Shown: positions 8,145 through 16,185 of the stretch, piece after piece
Layout of the letters: the number at the start of each line of letters is the position of its first letter
Position numbering within the stretch: the stretch's first letter is position 1
Origin: an uncultured Lachnospiraceae bacterium
GTDB lineage: Bacteria > Bacillota > Clostridia > Lachnospirales > Lachnospiraceae
Assembly (NCBI GenBank): GCA_946558695.1
Contig: CAMNTQ010000016.1
Location: forward strand, 1 to 60,173
Length of the DNA stretch: 60,173 bases
Direction: 5' to 3'
Program-made: the position numbers and the translations under genes
The notes under the pieces: generated by a model
The model's input: only the letters and a program-made list of their open reading frames with translations
Told to the model about the DNA's origin: nothing
Database searches by the model: none

Positions 8145-10274
8145 ATGATTATGACAAATGCAGAAATTATATCAAAATTATGGAATCTTTGTAATGTGCT
8201 TCGTGATGATGGCATTACTTATCACCAATATGTGACGGAGCTGACTTACATTTTGTTTTTAAAAATGGCAAAAGAAACAGGTTCTGAAAAGAATATTCCA
8301 AAAGACTACCGCTGGGATGCATTAAAAACAAAAGAAGGAATGGAGTTAAAGCGCTTTTATGAAGAATTGCTCCGGGAACTTGGAGAAAACTGCAGCGGAC
8401 GTGTGCAGGAAATTTATCAGGGGGCAAGAAGCAATATTGAGGAGCCGGCAAATTTAAAGAAGATCATTACGAACATTGATGCATTAGACTGGTATTCGGC
8501 AAAGGAAGAAGGGCTGGGTAATCTGTATGAGGGCTTATTGGAGAAGAATGCAAATGAAAAAAAGTCCGGAGCAGGGCAGTATTTTACACCGAGGGTACTC
8601 ATTGATGTTATGACAGAACTGATTGCACCGCAACCGGGAGAACGATGTAACGACCCGGCATGCGGAACATTTGGCTTTATGATTGCGGCTGACCGTTATG
8701 TAAAGGAGCACACCAATGACTGGATGGATTTGACAGAAGAAGAAGCGGCATTTGAACAGAAGGAAGCATTTACTGGGGCAGAGCTGGTACATGAAACACA
8801 CAGATTAGCACTGATGAATGCGATGCTCCATGACATAGAAGGAAAAATTTATTTATGTGATACATTATCTAATCAGGGCAAGGTAATGCAAGGATTTGAC
8901 GTTGTGCTTACTAATCCGCCATTTGGAACAAAGAAAGGCGGCGAACGGGCAAATCGGGATGATTTTACATTTATTACGAGTAATAAACAATTAAATTTTT
9001 TGCAGCATATATATAAAAGTTTAAGACCAGGAGGAAGAGCAGCGGTAGTAATTCCTGATATACCAAGTGAGACAGCAATATTAGAAGATTTGATGGAAAA
9101 ATGTAATTTACATACAATCCTGCGATTGCCAACGGGAATTTTTTATAAGCCAGGAGTTAAAACAAATGTCCTCTTTTTTCAAAGAGGATTAACAAATTTT
9201 AATAATACGAAATATGTGTGGTATTATGATTTAAGATCCGATATGCATTTTACGCTTGTAGAGAATCCGATAAAAGAAGATGACTTTAAAGGATTTATTG
9301 AGGCATACAAAGCATTGAATAGAGATGAAGTAAATGATGATAGATGGAATTGCTATGATGTTAATGAAATAAAGGATAAGGGAAATATATTTGACTTTGG
9401 TATCATAAAGAAGGATTCAGATGAAGAATATACACAAATGAAAGATCCTATTAAATATGCGTTTGATTGTGTGTCTCAAATTGAAGAATCAATTGATTTG
9501 ATTAATAGCGTGATAGCTGACTTGAAAAAAATGATGTCAAGTACAAATGTAATGGAGAAGTTTAAGATCAGTAGTGTAGAGGATATAAAAGTCAGACGGA
9601 TGTTAGTAGATGAAGAGGATACACCATATGATATTCCGATGAATTGGTGTTGGTGCAAATTACCTTTTATATGCGAATATATAAAAGCAGGAGGAGATAA
9701 ACCAAAAAACTTTTCGGAAGAAAAAACAGATATATATAATGTACCTGTTGTGGCGAATGGCATCACAAATGAAGGTATTGTTGGATACACAGATACTGCA
9801 AAAGAAAGTATAAATACCATTACAATATCAGGGCGTGGAACAATAGGGTATTCTGTTATTCGGCAGTATGAGTATGTGCCTATAGTAAGGTTGATTGTTA
9901 TTAAACCTAAACAATGTATTTTGTCTAAATACATAAAGTATGCGTTTGATTATCTTATTGAAGAGGGAACAGGAAATAGTATTCCTCAGTTGACAGTGCC
10001 GATGTTAAAAAATAAAGCTATTCCATTAGCACCTATAGATGAACAAAAAAGAATTATTGAAATATTGGAGAGACTTTTTACAAGACTTGATGAGGCAAAA
10101 GAAAAATTACAAGATCAAATTGAAGAATCTGATGCAAAGAGGAAAACAAATGGTCGGATAGATATGATGAAAAAATCTATTTTAGCGAGAGCGTTTCGAG
10201 GCGAATTAGGAACAAACAATCCAAATGAGGAATCTGCAATTGGCTTACTTAAAACAATACTTGCAGAAACATAG
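8145..10274 (+). CDS. Type I methyltransferase-specificity fusion (HsdM-HsdS, one TRD)
   Basis: This 709-residue protein has an HsdM N-terminal helical domain (about 1-130) and an N6-adenine methylase core with DPACGTFGF (near 170) and NPPFG (near 257). It is then fused to half of an HsdS subunit: one target-recognition domain (about 490-630, beginning DIPMNWCWCKLP) and one conserved helical spacer (DEQKRIIEILERLFTRLDEAKEKL). A normal HsdS has two such halves, so the fusion probably dimerises to read a symmetric bipartite site. ATG 8151 is an alternative start with better spacing from GGAAGG. Codon use turns clearly more AT-rich after about 8,960, including the end of the methylase core and the whole TRD. 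It pairs with HsdR upstream. Confidence 0.9.
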   Translation: MIMTNAEIISKLWNLCNVLRDDGITYHQYVTELTYILFLKMAKETGSEKNIPKDYRWDALKTKEGMELKRFYEELLRELGENCSGRVQEIYQGARSNIEEPANLKKIITNIDALDWYSAKEEGLGNLYEGLLEKNANEKKSGAGQYFTPRVLIDVMTELIAPQPGERCNDPACGTFGFMIAADRYVKEHTNDWMDLTEEEAAFEQKEAFTGAELVHETHRLALMNAMLHDIEGKIYLCDTLSNQGKVMQGFDVVLTNPPFGTKKGGERANRDDFTFITSNKQLNFLQHIYKSLRPGGRAAVVIPDIPSETAILEDLMEKCNLHTILRLPTGIFYKPGVKTNVLFFQRGLTNFNNTKYVWYYDLRSDMHFTLVENPIKEDDFKGFIEAYKALNRDEVNDDRWNCYDVNEIKDKGNIFDFGIIKKDSDEEYTQMKDPIKYAFDCVSQIEESIDLINSVIADLKKMMSSTNVMEKFKISSVEDIKVRRMLVDEEDTPYDIPMNWCWCKLPFICEYIKAGGDKPKNFSEEKTDIYNVPVVANGITNEGIVGYTDTAKESINTITISGRGTIGYSVIRQYEYVPIVRLIVIKPKQCILSKYIKYAFDYLIEEGTGNSIPQLTVPMLKNKAIPLAPIDEQKRIIEILERLFTRLDEAKEKLQDQIEESDAKRKTNGRIDMMKKSILARAFRGELGTNNPNEESAIGLLKTILAET

Positions 10275-10289
10275 AATAGAGGCGTATGT

Positions 10290-10552
10290 ATGCCAAAAAG
10301 TTCATTAGAAAAAGCATTAGAAAAATATCAAAAAGAGATGACTAAAAATGTCAAGAAAAAATCCGGGTAGATAAAAAATTAGCAGATAAACAGCGAAGGG
10401 AGCTAATGGGCAGACCCAAATAGATGTAAGAAGAGAGTGCAGTTTCTATCGTGAATGGACAGCCAATTTCTGGTGGAATGAAAATTATTGATTTAACAGC
10501 AGAAGAGTGGATAGCTATTATTCGTGATGTTTATAAAAGTGATTTTCTTTAA
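10290..10552 (+). pseudogene. Decayed small gene after hsdMS
   Basis: Three coding-like pieces lie in different frames. The first is MPKSSLEKALEKYQKEMTKN... to a TAG near 10368. The second is IRVDKKLADKQRRELMGRPK, ending in TAG. The third is VSIVNGQPISGGMKIIDLTA... to 10552. Joined, they would make a protein of about 85 residues with a charged helical N-terminus and a compact alpha/beta C-terminus. At least one frameshift and a stop break it. No family was recognised. Confidence 0.5.
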
Positions 10553-10643
10553 AAAGCTAAAGGTTATGCCAGAAATAAAAACGCGGTGTTCCTAATGGAC
10601 GCAATTTCTAATTCATTTAAAGTGAGAGAATCGGAGGCGGTTT

Positions 10644-11543
10644 ATGGCTGAAGGAGTACATGGAGAAAAAATTATTTCAGCTATTGCAAGTGATAATTTG
10701 ATTTTTAGAGTTGCAATACTACAAAAACGTGCAATAAATGCACAAATAAGCAAAAATACGGAAAGCATAATTGAAGCCATGAAAGAAGCTGCCAAAAACG
10801 ATGCGGATATTCTTTTGCTGCCGGAATGTTTCCTTACAGGCTATGATTTGCCGATGACATACGAAAAGAGTATATCCGATGGAGATGACAACATTAAAAA
10901 AATTTGCGAAAAGGCAAGGGAATATCGGATTGGCGTGGTGTTGACCACTTTTACAAAAGGCAGAAGCTTACCCCAAAATACAGCGTTTGTTATCAATAAA
11001 TCGGGCAAGATATTGATGAAATACTCAAAGGTTCATACTTGCGATTTCGCAGACGAAAAAAATGTTGAATCAGGCAAAGAATTTATGGTGTGTGATTTTG
11101 AAGGTATTCTGTTAGGAATTATGATTTGTTATGATCGTGAATACCCAGAAAGCGCAAGGATTTTAATGCTGAAAGGCGCTGAAATTATTCTTGTACCGAA
11201 CGATTGCACTTCTATGAAACCCCGTATTCAGGCCCTTTCTACAAGAGCATATGAAAATATGCTGGGTATTGCAATGGCAAATCCAAATGGTGCAAATGCA
11301 GGAAATTCCTGTGCATATAGCCCTATTTGTTGGGATAAAAGCGGAAAGTGCATTGACAATGAGATTTTGCTTGCCGATGATATTACAGAAGGCATTTTCT
11401 ATGCAGATTTTGATATGAATGCAATTCGGGAATATCGAAGGAGTGAAATGATGGGAAATACATTTCGGAAAGTAGAGAGCTACAGCGATTTGCTAAATAA
11501 AACAATTAAAGCGCCATTTATAAGGCAGGGACAAGAGCTTTAA
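10644..11543 (+). CDS. Carbon-nitrogen hydrolase (nitrilase superfamily)
   Basis: This 299-residue cytosolic hydrolase shows the nitrilase catalytic triad in order: Glu in LLLPECFLTGY, Lys in KYSKVHTCDF, and Cys in GIMICYDREYPES. The family cleaves amides or nitriles (omega-amidases, carbamoyl-putrescine hydrolases and relatives). The N-terminus has about 25 residues before the first beta strand (FRVAILQKRA), slightly longer than usual. GGAGGCGGTTT precedes the ATG. It stands alone between a pseudogene and a DUF3788 gene, so context does not give the substrate. Confidence 0.85.
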   Translation: MAEGVHGEKIISAIASDNLIFRVAILQKRAINAQISKNTESIIEAMKEAAKNDADILLLPECFLTGYDLPMTYEKSISDGDDNIKKICEKAREYRIGVVLTTFTKGRSLPQNTAFVINKSGKILMKYSKVHTCDFADEKNVESGKEFMVCDFEGILLGIMICYDREYPESARILMLKGAEIILVPNDCTSMKPRIQALSTRAYENMLGIAMANPNGANAGNSCAYSPICWDKSGKCIDNEILLADDITEGIFYADFDMNAIREYRRSEMMGNTFRKVESYSDLLNKTIKAPFIRQGQEL

Positions 11544-11625
11544 GCGTATACCGCTGATTTTGAAAAAGCGGATGATTGGTGTTTTGCTGACTGATATTGT
11601 TTAAAATTAAAGAGGAGAGACAATT

Positions 11626-12039
11626 ATGCTTGATAGAATACCTAATGCAGAGGAGATGACTGCTTTAGTCGGACAATCTTTATATGACATATGGAAGAAA
11701 CTGTGCATCTTAATTGATGAAAAATATGAAATGGAATGTCAGTGGAATAAAGGCGGTAAAGCGTGGACTTATGAGTATAAATACCGCCGTGGCGGTAAAA
11801 CACTTTGCGCGTTATATGCCAGAGAAAATTGTATAGGCTTTCTGATTATCTTTGGAAAAGATGAGAGAGCAAAATTTGAGAAAGAGCGAAATGATTATTC
11901 TGAACAAGTTCAAGAAATCTATGATGAAGCGCAAACCTATCGTGATGGCAAATGGGTAATGTTTGAACCGACTGATACATCCATGTTTCATGATTTGATT
12001 AAACTATTAGGAATTAAAAGGAAGCCAAATAGGAAGTAG
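11626..12039 (+). CDS. DUF3788 family protein
   Basis: This 137-residue soluble protein matches the DUF3788 pattern: an N-terminal helix (TALVGQSLYDIWKKL), the strand pair KAWTYEYKYRRGGKTLCALYARE, FLIIFGKDER, and the C-terminal DGKWVMFEP followed by a basic tail. The fold is related to YdhG/DUF1801-like small alpha/beta proteins, and the function is unknown. GAGGAGAGACAATT precedes the ATG. It is followed 29 nt later by a membrane protein gene that may be co-transcribed. Confidence 0.75.
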   Translation: MLDRIPNAEEMTALVGQSLYDIWKKLCILIDEKYEMECQWNKGGKAWTYEYKYRRGGKTLCALYARENCIGFLIIFGKDERAKFEKERNDYSEQVQEIYDEAQTYRDGKWVMFEPTDTSMFHDLIKLLGIKRKPNRK

Positions 12040-12068
12040 AGACATTTTGTATTTATGAAGGTGATCGG

Positions 12069-12518
12069 ATGTTAAAAGAATACAAGCTGAGTTTCGAGAT
12101 TTGTGGATTGCTGCTGTTTTTAATTATTATGGTACCGAATTTTATATGGTTTGTTAATCCTGCGCCTAACGATATATTAAGGATGGATTCAGTTACCGAA
12201 ACGATTGATACAGTGGCTTCGGTATGTCAGGTATTGATGGTTGCAGCTTTATGTATTTTTAGGAACAGAGCAAGCAAAAAATTGTGCGTGACTTCTCTTG
12301 TGATTATTTCGGCAGGTTGCTGCTTGTTGTATTTTATAAGTTGGATGTTTTACTATGCCGGTATAGTAAATGCAGTTGTTATTTTGGGGCTGATTGTTCT
12401 GCCGTGTTTGGCATTTCTGTTTTTTGCTGCCGATAGAAAGAACGGGATAGCGTTGATTCTGATTTCAGTTTTTACAATATGTCATTTGCTATATGGAGTG
12501 ATTAATTTTATTGTTTGA
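12069..12518 (+). CDS. Small polytopic membrane protein, unknown function
   Basis: This 149-residue protein has about five hydrophobic segments (near residues 10-30, 52-66, 74-97, 100-121 and 126-147) and short polar loops. The loop between the first two has WFVNPAPNDILRMDSVTETIDT. No enzymatic motif is visible. AAGGTGATCGG precedes the ATG. It resembles uncharacterised Firmicute membrane proteins found near DUF3788-like genes, but no function can be assigned. Confidence 0.65.
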   Translation: MLKEYKLSFEICGLLLFLIIMVPNFIWFVNPAPNDILRMDSVTETIDTVASVCQVLMVAALCIFRNRASKKLCVTSLVIISAGCCLLYFISWMFYYAGIVNAVVILGLIVLPCLAFLFFAADRKNGIALILISVFTICHLLYGVINFIV

Positions 12519-12564
12519 TAGTCTGTGGGAAGTAATGTTTTAAATATTTGATGGCTGCTGGAGT

Positions 12565-12598
12565 GGGTGTAAAATAATCTGTGATGTTTTACACACCC
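12565..12598. repeat. Imperfect hairpin, possible terminator or relic IS end
   Basis: GGGTGTAAAA (12565-12574) and TTTTACACACCC (12587-12598) pair with a 2-nt bulge. On the plus strand a mild T-run (TTTCAGTTTTAT) follows, so it may terminate the membrane protein gene. GTGTAAAA ends also occur in IS256-like elements, but no transposase is next to it. The rest of the 277-nt gap from 12519 to 12794 shows no gene. Confidence 0.4.
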
Positions 12599-12794
12599 TT
12601 TCAGTTTTATACTTAAGTTCAGCTCAGATAAATATTTTGTCATTACTGGCCGCACCATTTGTATTGTTTTTCTGCCTGCGAGTATCAATTCTGTAGTAGC
12701 TACATATTGTTGGTTGGCCAACAGCTTTTTTGAGCCAATGAAGTGGTATCTATGGGTATCTTTTGGAATCTATCATAAATAGGGTGGGATATAT

Positions 12795-13640
12795 ATGAGC
12801 CTGGCTCCTATTATTATAATGGCAGGCAGTAAAGAAATCGCTGGTTTCACAGTGGGAGGCTATCTGGCAGAGAAAGCTGCTGATATCGGTACAGGGAAGA
12901 TATGGGCAGAGTTAAAAAGGAAAATCGGAAATAAGCCGGATACATTCGAATCCAGATTGTATAATGCGATTGAGAGAAGTGATATTCTGCTCCAGTATTC
13001 GGGATATGCAAAACAGGATGACATTTTGGAATGGTACCGTTCATTTCAGGATCAGATTATAAAAGATGATATCCTACATCCTATGTTCATGATGAACAAT
13101 ATGCAGTTAAATGGGGAACTTCAAAAAGAACGGGATAAGAAAATAGATCACTCGTCTTATCCGAAGCCTCTGTGCTTTTGTGTGGGATCGGCGGAATCGG
13201 CAAGACAGAAACGGCAAAATCTGTTCTGAAAAAGATATATTCCCTGCCTTCAAATGTTACTGGTATATATCAGATTATTTGGGGAAACTACACGAATGGA
13301 AGTTTAGAGGATTCCCTAATTGAAGCCGTTCATGAAACGCGGGGAGTTTAAATCATGAGGACGCGTGGGAACATATCGACGGTATCATTCAGCGGCAGAG
13401 GGAGAAACTGCTGATCGTGATTGATAATGTAGAAACAGTAGGGCAGGACAGTAATGAGTTTAGATGATGAAGAATTAAAGAAAAAGGTTCATGCAAATGA
13501 AGTAGGTATCAATGCCGGTTATAAAGAACTTACAAACATTTTGCAATATACTTGCTGCTCTAGGATATGGACTTATGATTGAAAAGAAGGCTACTACGTG
13601 ATTTGGAGAGATGATTTAAACACAATCCTTTAGGTGAAAT
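12795..13640 (+). pseudogene. Wrecked STAND/NB-ARC-type ATPase gene
   Basis: The first frame encodes an N-terminal region (MSLAPIIIMAGSKEIAGFTVG..., stop at 13229) with no recognised effector domain. A frameshift near 13,160 moves to a frame carrying a P-loop, CGIGGIGKTETAKS (glycines from 13184), which stops at 13349-13351. A third frame from 13351 carries a Walker B, KLLIVIDNVE, and stops at 13465. The Walker A to Walker B distance of about 70 codons fits NB-ARC/STAND ATPases. A further piece (MSLDDEELKKKVHANEVGINAGYKEL...) is also shifted and may belong to another gene. Such ATPases often act in antiphage defence. It is non-functional as it stands. Confidence 0.7.
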
Positions 13641-13654
13641 TTGCAAATAATTTC

Positions 13655-13683
13655 TTGATACGCTCATGATCATATGTTATATT
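13655..13683 (+). promoter_or_regulatory. Promoter reading antisense into the holin-like toxin gene
   Basis: TTGATA (13655-13660), exactly 17 nt, then TATATT (13678-13683). Transcription would start near 13690 and run through the reverse complement of the toxin gene beginning at its 3' end, as expected for the RNA antitoxin of a type I module. No intact plus-strand gene lies close downstream. Confidence 0.6.
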
Positions 13684-13712
13684 ATAAACATAAGGGAACC
13701 CAAGAAAGCGGC

Positions 13713-13865
13713 TTACCCCGAACAATAGATACTACCCTTACGGGCAGCCGTCACATGTGCGAGATGTGGCGGATATTTCTTTCCCTTGAAAATCTGATAA
13801 CACAGACCGACAAGGGCGACAATAAATATACAAAACTGAAAAAGATCAGAATATGTAACATTCAT
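13713..13865 (-). CDS. Putative holin-like toxin (type I toxin-like small membrane protein)
   Basis: This 50-residue protein has one hydrophobic span (LFQFCIFIVALVGLCYQIF, residues 8-26) followed by a basic FKGKK and a polar tail. The start MNVTYSDL and overall layout match the small proteins annotated as putative holin-like toxins in Firmicutes, which are thought to damage the membrane. The ATG at 13865 is chosen because GGAGGG at 13874-13879 lies 8 nt upstream. An upstream GGAGGG/CCCTCC hairpin could compete for the same Shine-Dalgarno. Converging promoters and an inverted repeat around it suggest antisense RNA control. The family call is from recall of its pattern, not from a search. Confidence 0.7.
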   Translation of the reverse strand: MNVTYSDLFQFCIFIVALVGLCYQIFKGKKYPPHLAHVTAARKGSIYCSG

Positions 13866-13891
13866 TGGTATCGCCCTCCTTTCTTTCGTCT

Positions 13892-13907
13892 GGAGGGTTG
13901 CCCCTCC
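13892..13907 (-). promoter_or_regulatory. Leader hairpin able to compete for the toxin ribosome binding site
   Basis: In the toxin mRNA, GGAGGG (13907-13902), loop GCAA and CCCTCC (13897-13892) form a stable tetraloop hairpin. The same CCCTCC could instead pair with the true Shine-Dalgarno GGAGGG at 13879-13874. The leader therefore has two exclusive foldings, one of which hides the ribosome binding site. Confidence 0.5.
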
Positions 13908-13958
13908 GAAAATACAAGAGGGTAAGCCGCCTTTAGCTCTTTGGTTTCCCATAGCAAT

Positions 13959-13987
13959 AATATATCATGTACGACGGTTTCTGACAA
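13959..13987 (-). promoter_or_regulatory. Promoter of the toxin gene
   Basis: On the minus strand TTGTCA (13987-13982), a 17-nt spacer and TATATT (13964-13959). Start of transcription is expected near 13952, which puts the right arm of the inverted repeat at the exact 5' end of the mRNA and gives a leader of about 85 nt. Confidence 0.65.
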
Positions 13988-13999
13988 TTATTTTGTAAG

Positions 14000-14510
14000 T
14001 GTCTGTTATGGAGATAAAAACGGAGTATCGGATCAGGAAAAACGCAGTACGACTGAGAAGGTAATATCAAAGGCGGCCGTATTGTCGCCAGCTGAAGTGG
14101 ATATGGTTTGTTCTTATGATGGAGATACCCATGGACTTTTTGACATTTTTATCTTGAATGACAATTCTAAAAAAGAATTTTGTATCTTGATAAGGAATTT
14201 GCCAGTGATTTTGCATATGCGGGGGAATCGAGGATTGGAGAGATTGAAGATTCCATGTGCTATGTATCTGGATATACGGAGTCTATTAAGCCGTTTGAGA
14301 TAAAACGGCAGATCATTGCGATTGAGGATAATGAAATTGAATTGTTTTATATTTCTGATACTAATCAAGGTGGCCTGCCTATTTACATGGCAAGTCCAAA
14401 TTCAAAGGCAAGTATCATAGTTCCATTTCTGCGGAAAGACAGCCCTCTTGCCGGTGTTCCTCGATGGCGGAGAGTGCTTCTCTGTAAATGGCATCCGAAG
14501 TCATCATTTA
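14000..14510 (+). pseudogene. Frameshifted hypothetical gene
   Basis: Two overlapping coding-like frames read on from one another. The first contains VSDQEKRSTTEKVISKAAVLS and ends its sensible part at FDIFILNDNSKKEF near 14180. The second, one frame over, continues YLDKEFASDFAYAGESRIGEIEDSMCYVSG... to about 14450. A single frameshift near 14,180 would join them into a protein of about 150 residues. No family was recognised, and no clear start with a ribosome binding site was found, so the 5' part may also be lost. Confidence 0.4.
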
Positions 14511-14514
14511 ACAC

Positions 14515-15453
14515 TTATCTATCAAATAAACTCAATTGCATATTTTTCTGACTTTTAACTTTGCGTTCTGCTATTTCGTCAGCCGCTGTTATATGACTGC
14601 ACAGCAGAGGGGAGGACGGATCATAGGATTGAAAATTCTGTCTGCGCGCGGCACAATTATGATTGGCATAACAATATACGCAGCCGTTTTGGCAAGTATT
14701 ATAGAATCCTAAATCAATACTTGCCATACAACCGCAGTTCAATCTTTGATTTTTGTCCTTTCCGACATCAATAGAACAGTGTAATAGTTTTGAAATAAGC
14801 CTGCCGTCAATACAGCGCGCATGTTCTATACAATAAGAAGATAAATCGATATCTTCCGCACAAGTATCTATTACCAGCTTGTGTGAATGAGCAATTTTCG
14901 CAAATTTATTTGAAATAATATCTTTCTGTGTATAAGATAGTTCAGAAATATTTTTTCCTTTAATATTATGAGAAATTTTTGTATATAAGTCAATAAAGCT
15001 TATAGTTATTTTTTCCGTGTAATGACATAATTGTTTGGTAAGATACTCAAATTGCTCCGCATGCCAATCAATAGAATATTTGTCATTAACAATAATAGGA
15101 TCATAACGCCATATCACACGTTTTTTCCCAATGAGGTCAGACAATGCTTGGAATGTATCAATTCTTGTGTTCAAATCAGGAAGGTTTGTTTCAAGATCTT
15201 TGTCATATGCATTAAGCGTAAATTGAAAATAGTACATATAATCTGTGAAGGCAGTAAGCTTGTCCACCATTGGTCTCGGATTTTTACTCCAAAAAACGAT
15301 GCAGTCAACAACATCCGGAGATAAGTTTATTTTACTTATTTGATGAACGTTCATAGGGTTTCTGACATAGGCATATTGTTCGCGAAACCGGTTTATGATC
15401 CAATCGGAAAAGAAGGCGGGTATATCGGTTCTTCGGCTTGCGCTTATTATCAT
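14515..15453 (-). CDS. DUF1848 family protein with Cys cluster
   Basis: This 312-residue protein begins with the DUF1848 hallmark IISASRRTDIPAF and contains RNPMN, VDCIVFWSKNP and RYDPII motifs. Near the C-terminus is CGCMASIDLGFYNTCQNGCVYCYAN, a Cys-rich motif reminiscent of iron-sulfur or radical-SAM-associated proteins. The biochemical role of the family is unknown to me. The ATG at 15453 is preferred because GAGGAAG lies just upstream, and the earlier ATG five codons before it falls on that Shine-Dalgarno. The gene downstream on the opposite strand is decayed. Confidence 0.85.
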   Translation of the reverse strand: MIISASRRTDIPAFFSDWIINRFREQYAYVRNPMNVHQISKINLSPDVVDCIVFWSKNPRPMVDKLTAFTDYMYYFQFTLNAYDKDLETNLPDLNTRIDTFQALSDLIGKKRVIWRYDPIIVNDKYSIDWHAEQFEYLTKQLCHYTEKITISFIDLYTKISHNIKGKNISELSYTQKDIISNKFAKIAHSHKLVIDTCAEDIDLSSYCIEHARCIDGRLISKLLHCSIDVGKDKNQRLNCGCMASIDLGFYNTCQNGCVYCYANHNCAARRQNFQSYDPSSPLLCSHITAADEIAERKVKSQKNMQLSLFDR

Positions 15454-15484
15454 AAAATTCTTCCTCATCTTCCATTAAAATTTA

Positions 15485-15937
15485 TCACTGTTCTTTGTTG
15501 TTCCATGTGTGTGATAAGATATCTTTTAATACTAACATAGCATCTAAATCATTATAACCATATCTGATTTTCAGATGGTCAAGCAATTCCTTTATTCTGA
15601 TCATATAATAATCTACTTCAACTTTTTCCTGATAGGTCGTTAATACCGGATATTTTTTTCCCCATACGCTTGTCCAGTCGATTTTTTGCTGTGTTTTTTC
15701 GCTTGTATTCTCAATAATCTCTTCGATCTCTTTTACATCTGCGTCATAGTTTATCAATTCGTCCATTGTCACATGATACAAATTCGATAAATGCTTAGAT
15801 TGCCATATATCCGGCAAGGTTTCATCAAGCTCCCATTTTGAAATTGTCTGCCTGCTCACACCTAACTTTTCAGCAACTTTCTCTTGTGACAGACCGCTTT
15901 TTTTTCGCGCATGAAAAAGACTGTTTCCTAAACTCAT
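15485..15937 (-). CDS. XRE-family transcriptional regulator
   Basis: This 150-residue protein has an N-terminal Cro/C1 helix-turn-helix (LSQEKVAEKLGVSRQTISKWE, residues 16-36) of the type common in Firmicute stress and mobile-element regulators. The C-terminal helical domain of about 80 residues has no recognised fold (YMIRIKELLDHLKIRYGYNDLDAML). AGGAGGTAAAAAACT precedes the ATG. It lies 31 nt upstream of the DUF1848 gene on the same strand and may be co-transcribed with it or regulate it. Confidence 0.85.
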   Translation of the reverse strand: MSLGNSLFHARKKSGLSQEKVAEKLGVSRQTISKWELDETLPDIWQSKHLSNLYHVTMDELINYDADVKEIEEIIENTSEKTQQKIDWTSVWGKKYPVLTTYQEKVEVDYYMIRIKELLDHLKIRYGYNDLDAMLVLKDILSHTWNNKEQ

Positions 15938-16102
15938 AGTTTTTTACCTCCTGCGTTTTTGATTTAGTAAATTATAAATGATATAAAGGTAAAAATCTAC
16001 CGTTAATAAATTGCAATTTTGCCCGTTTTTTTAACATTCTGAAGATGGAGGCTTGAGAATCTATTTATCGCTGCCGCTTCAAAAAATCTTAATGCGTATA
16101 AC

Positions 16103-16131
16103 TTGATGTTTGTTGAAAATGGGTGTATATT
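16103..16131 (+). promoter_or_regulatory. Predicted promoter of the GNAT gene
   Basis: TTGATG, a 17-nt spacer and TATATT lie about 55 nt upstream of the TTG start at 16186. Confidence 0.5.
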
Positions 16132-16185
16132 GGGTATTCTGGACAGGGTGGAGTCTATGTAAATAATACAAATGGAGGCTTTCGA

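Larger units (their letters stand above)
13694..13950. repeat. Inverted repeat bracketing the toxin gene
   Basis: The left arm is 13694-13718 and the right arm 13920-13950. They share a perfect 11-bp core (GCGGCTTACCC at 13708-13718, GGGTAAGCCGC at 13920-13930) and an outer block GGGAA.CC.AA, separated by a 6-nt insertion in the right arm. In the toxin mRNA the right arm would be the very 5' end and the left arm would lie just after the stop codon. Confidence 0.8.

Noticed and set aside
12482-12721. Minus-strand 79-residue open frame that looked faintly like a transposase piece
   Set aside because: It has no recognisable transposase motif and no ribosome binding site, and it overlaps the end of the membrane protein gene.
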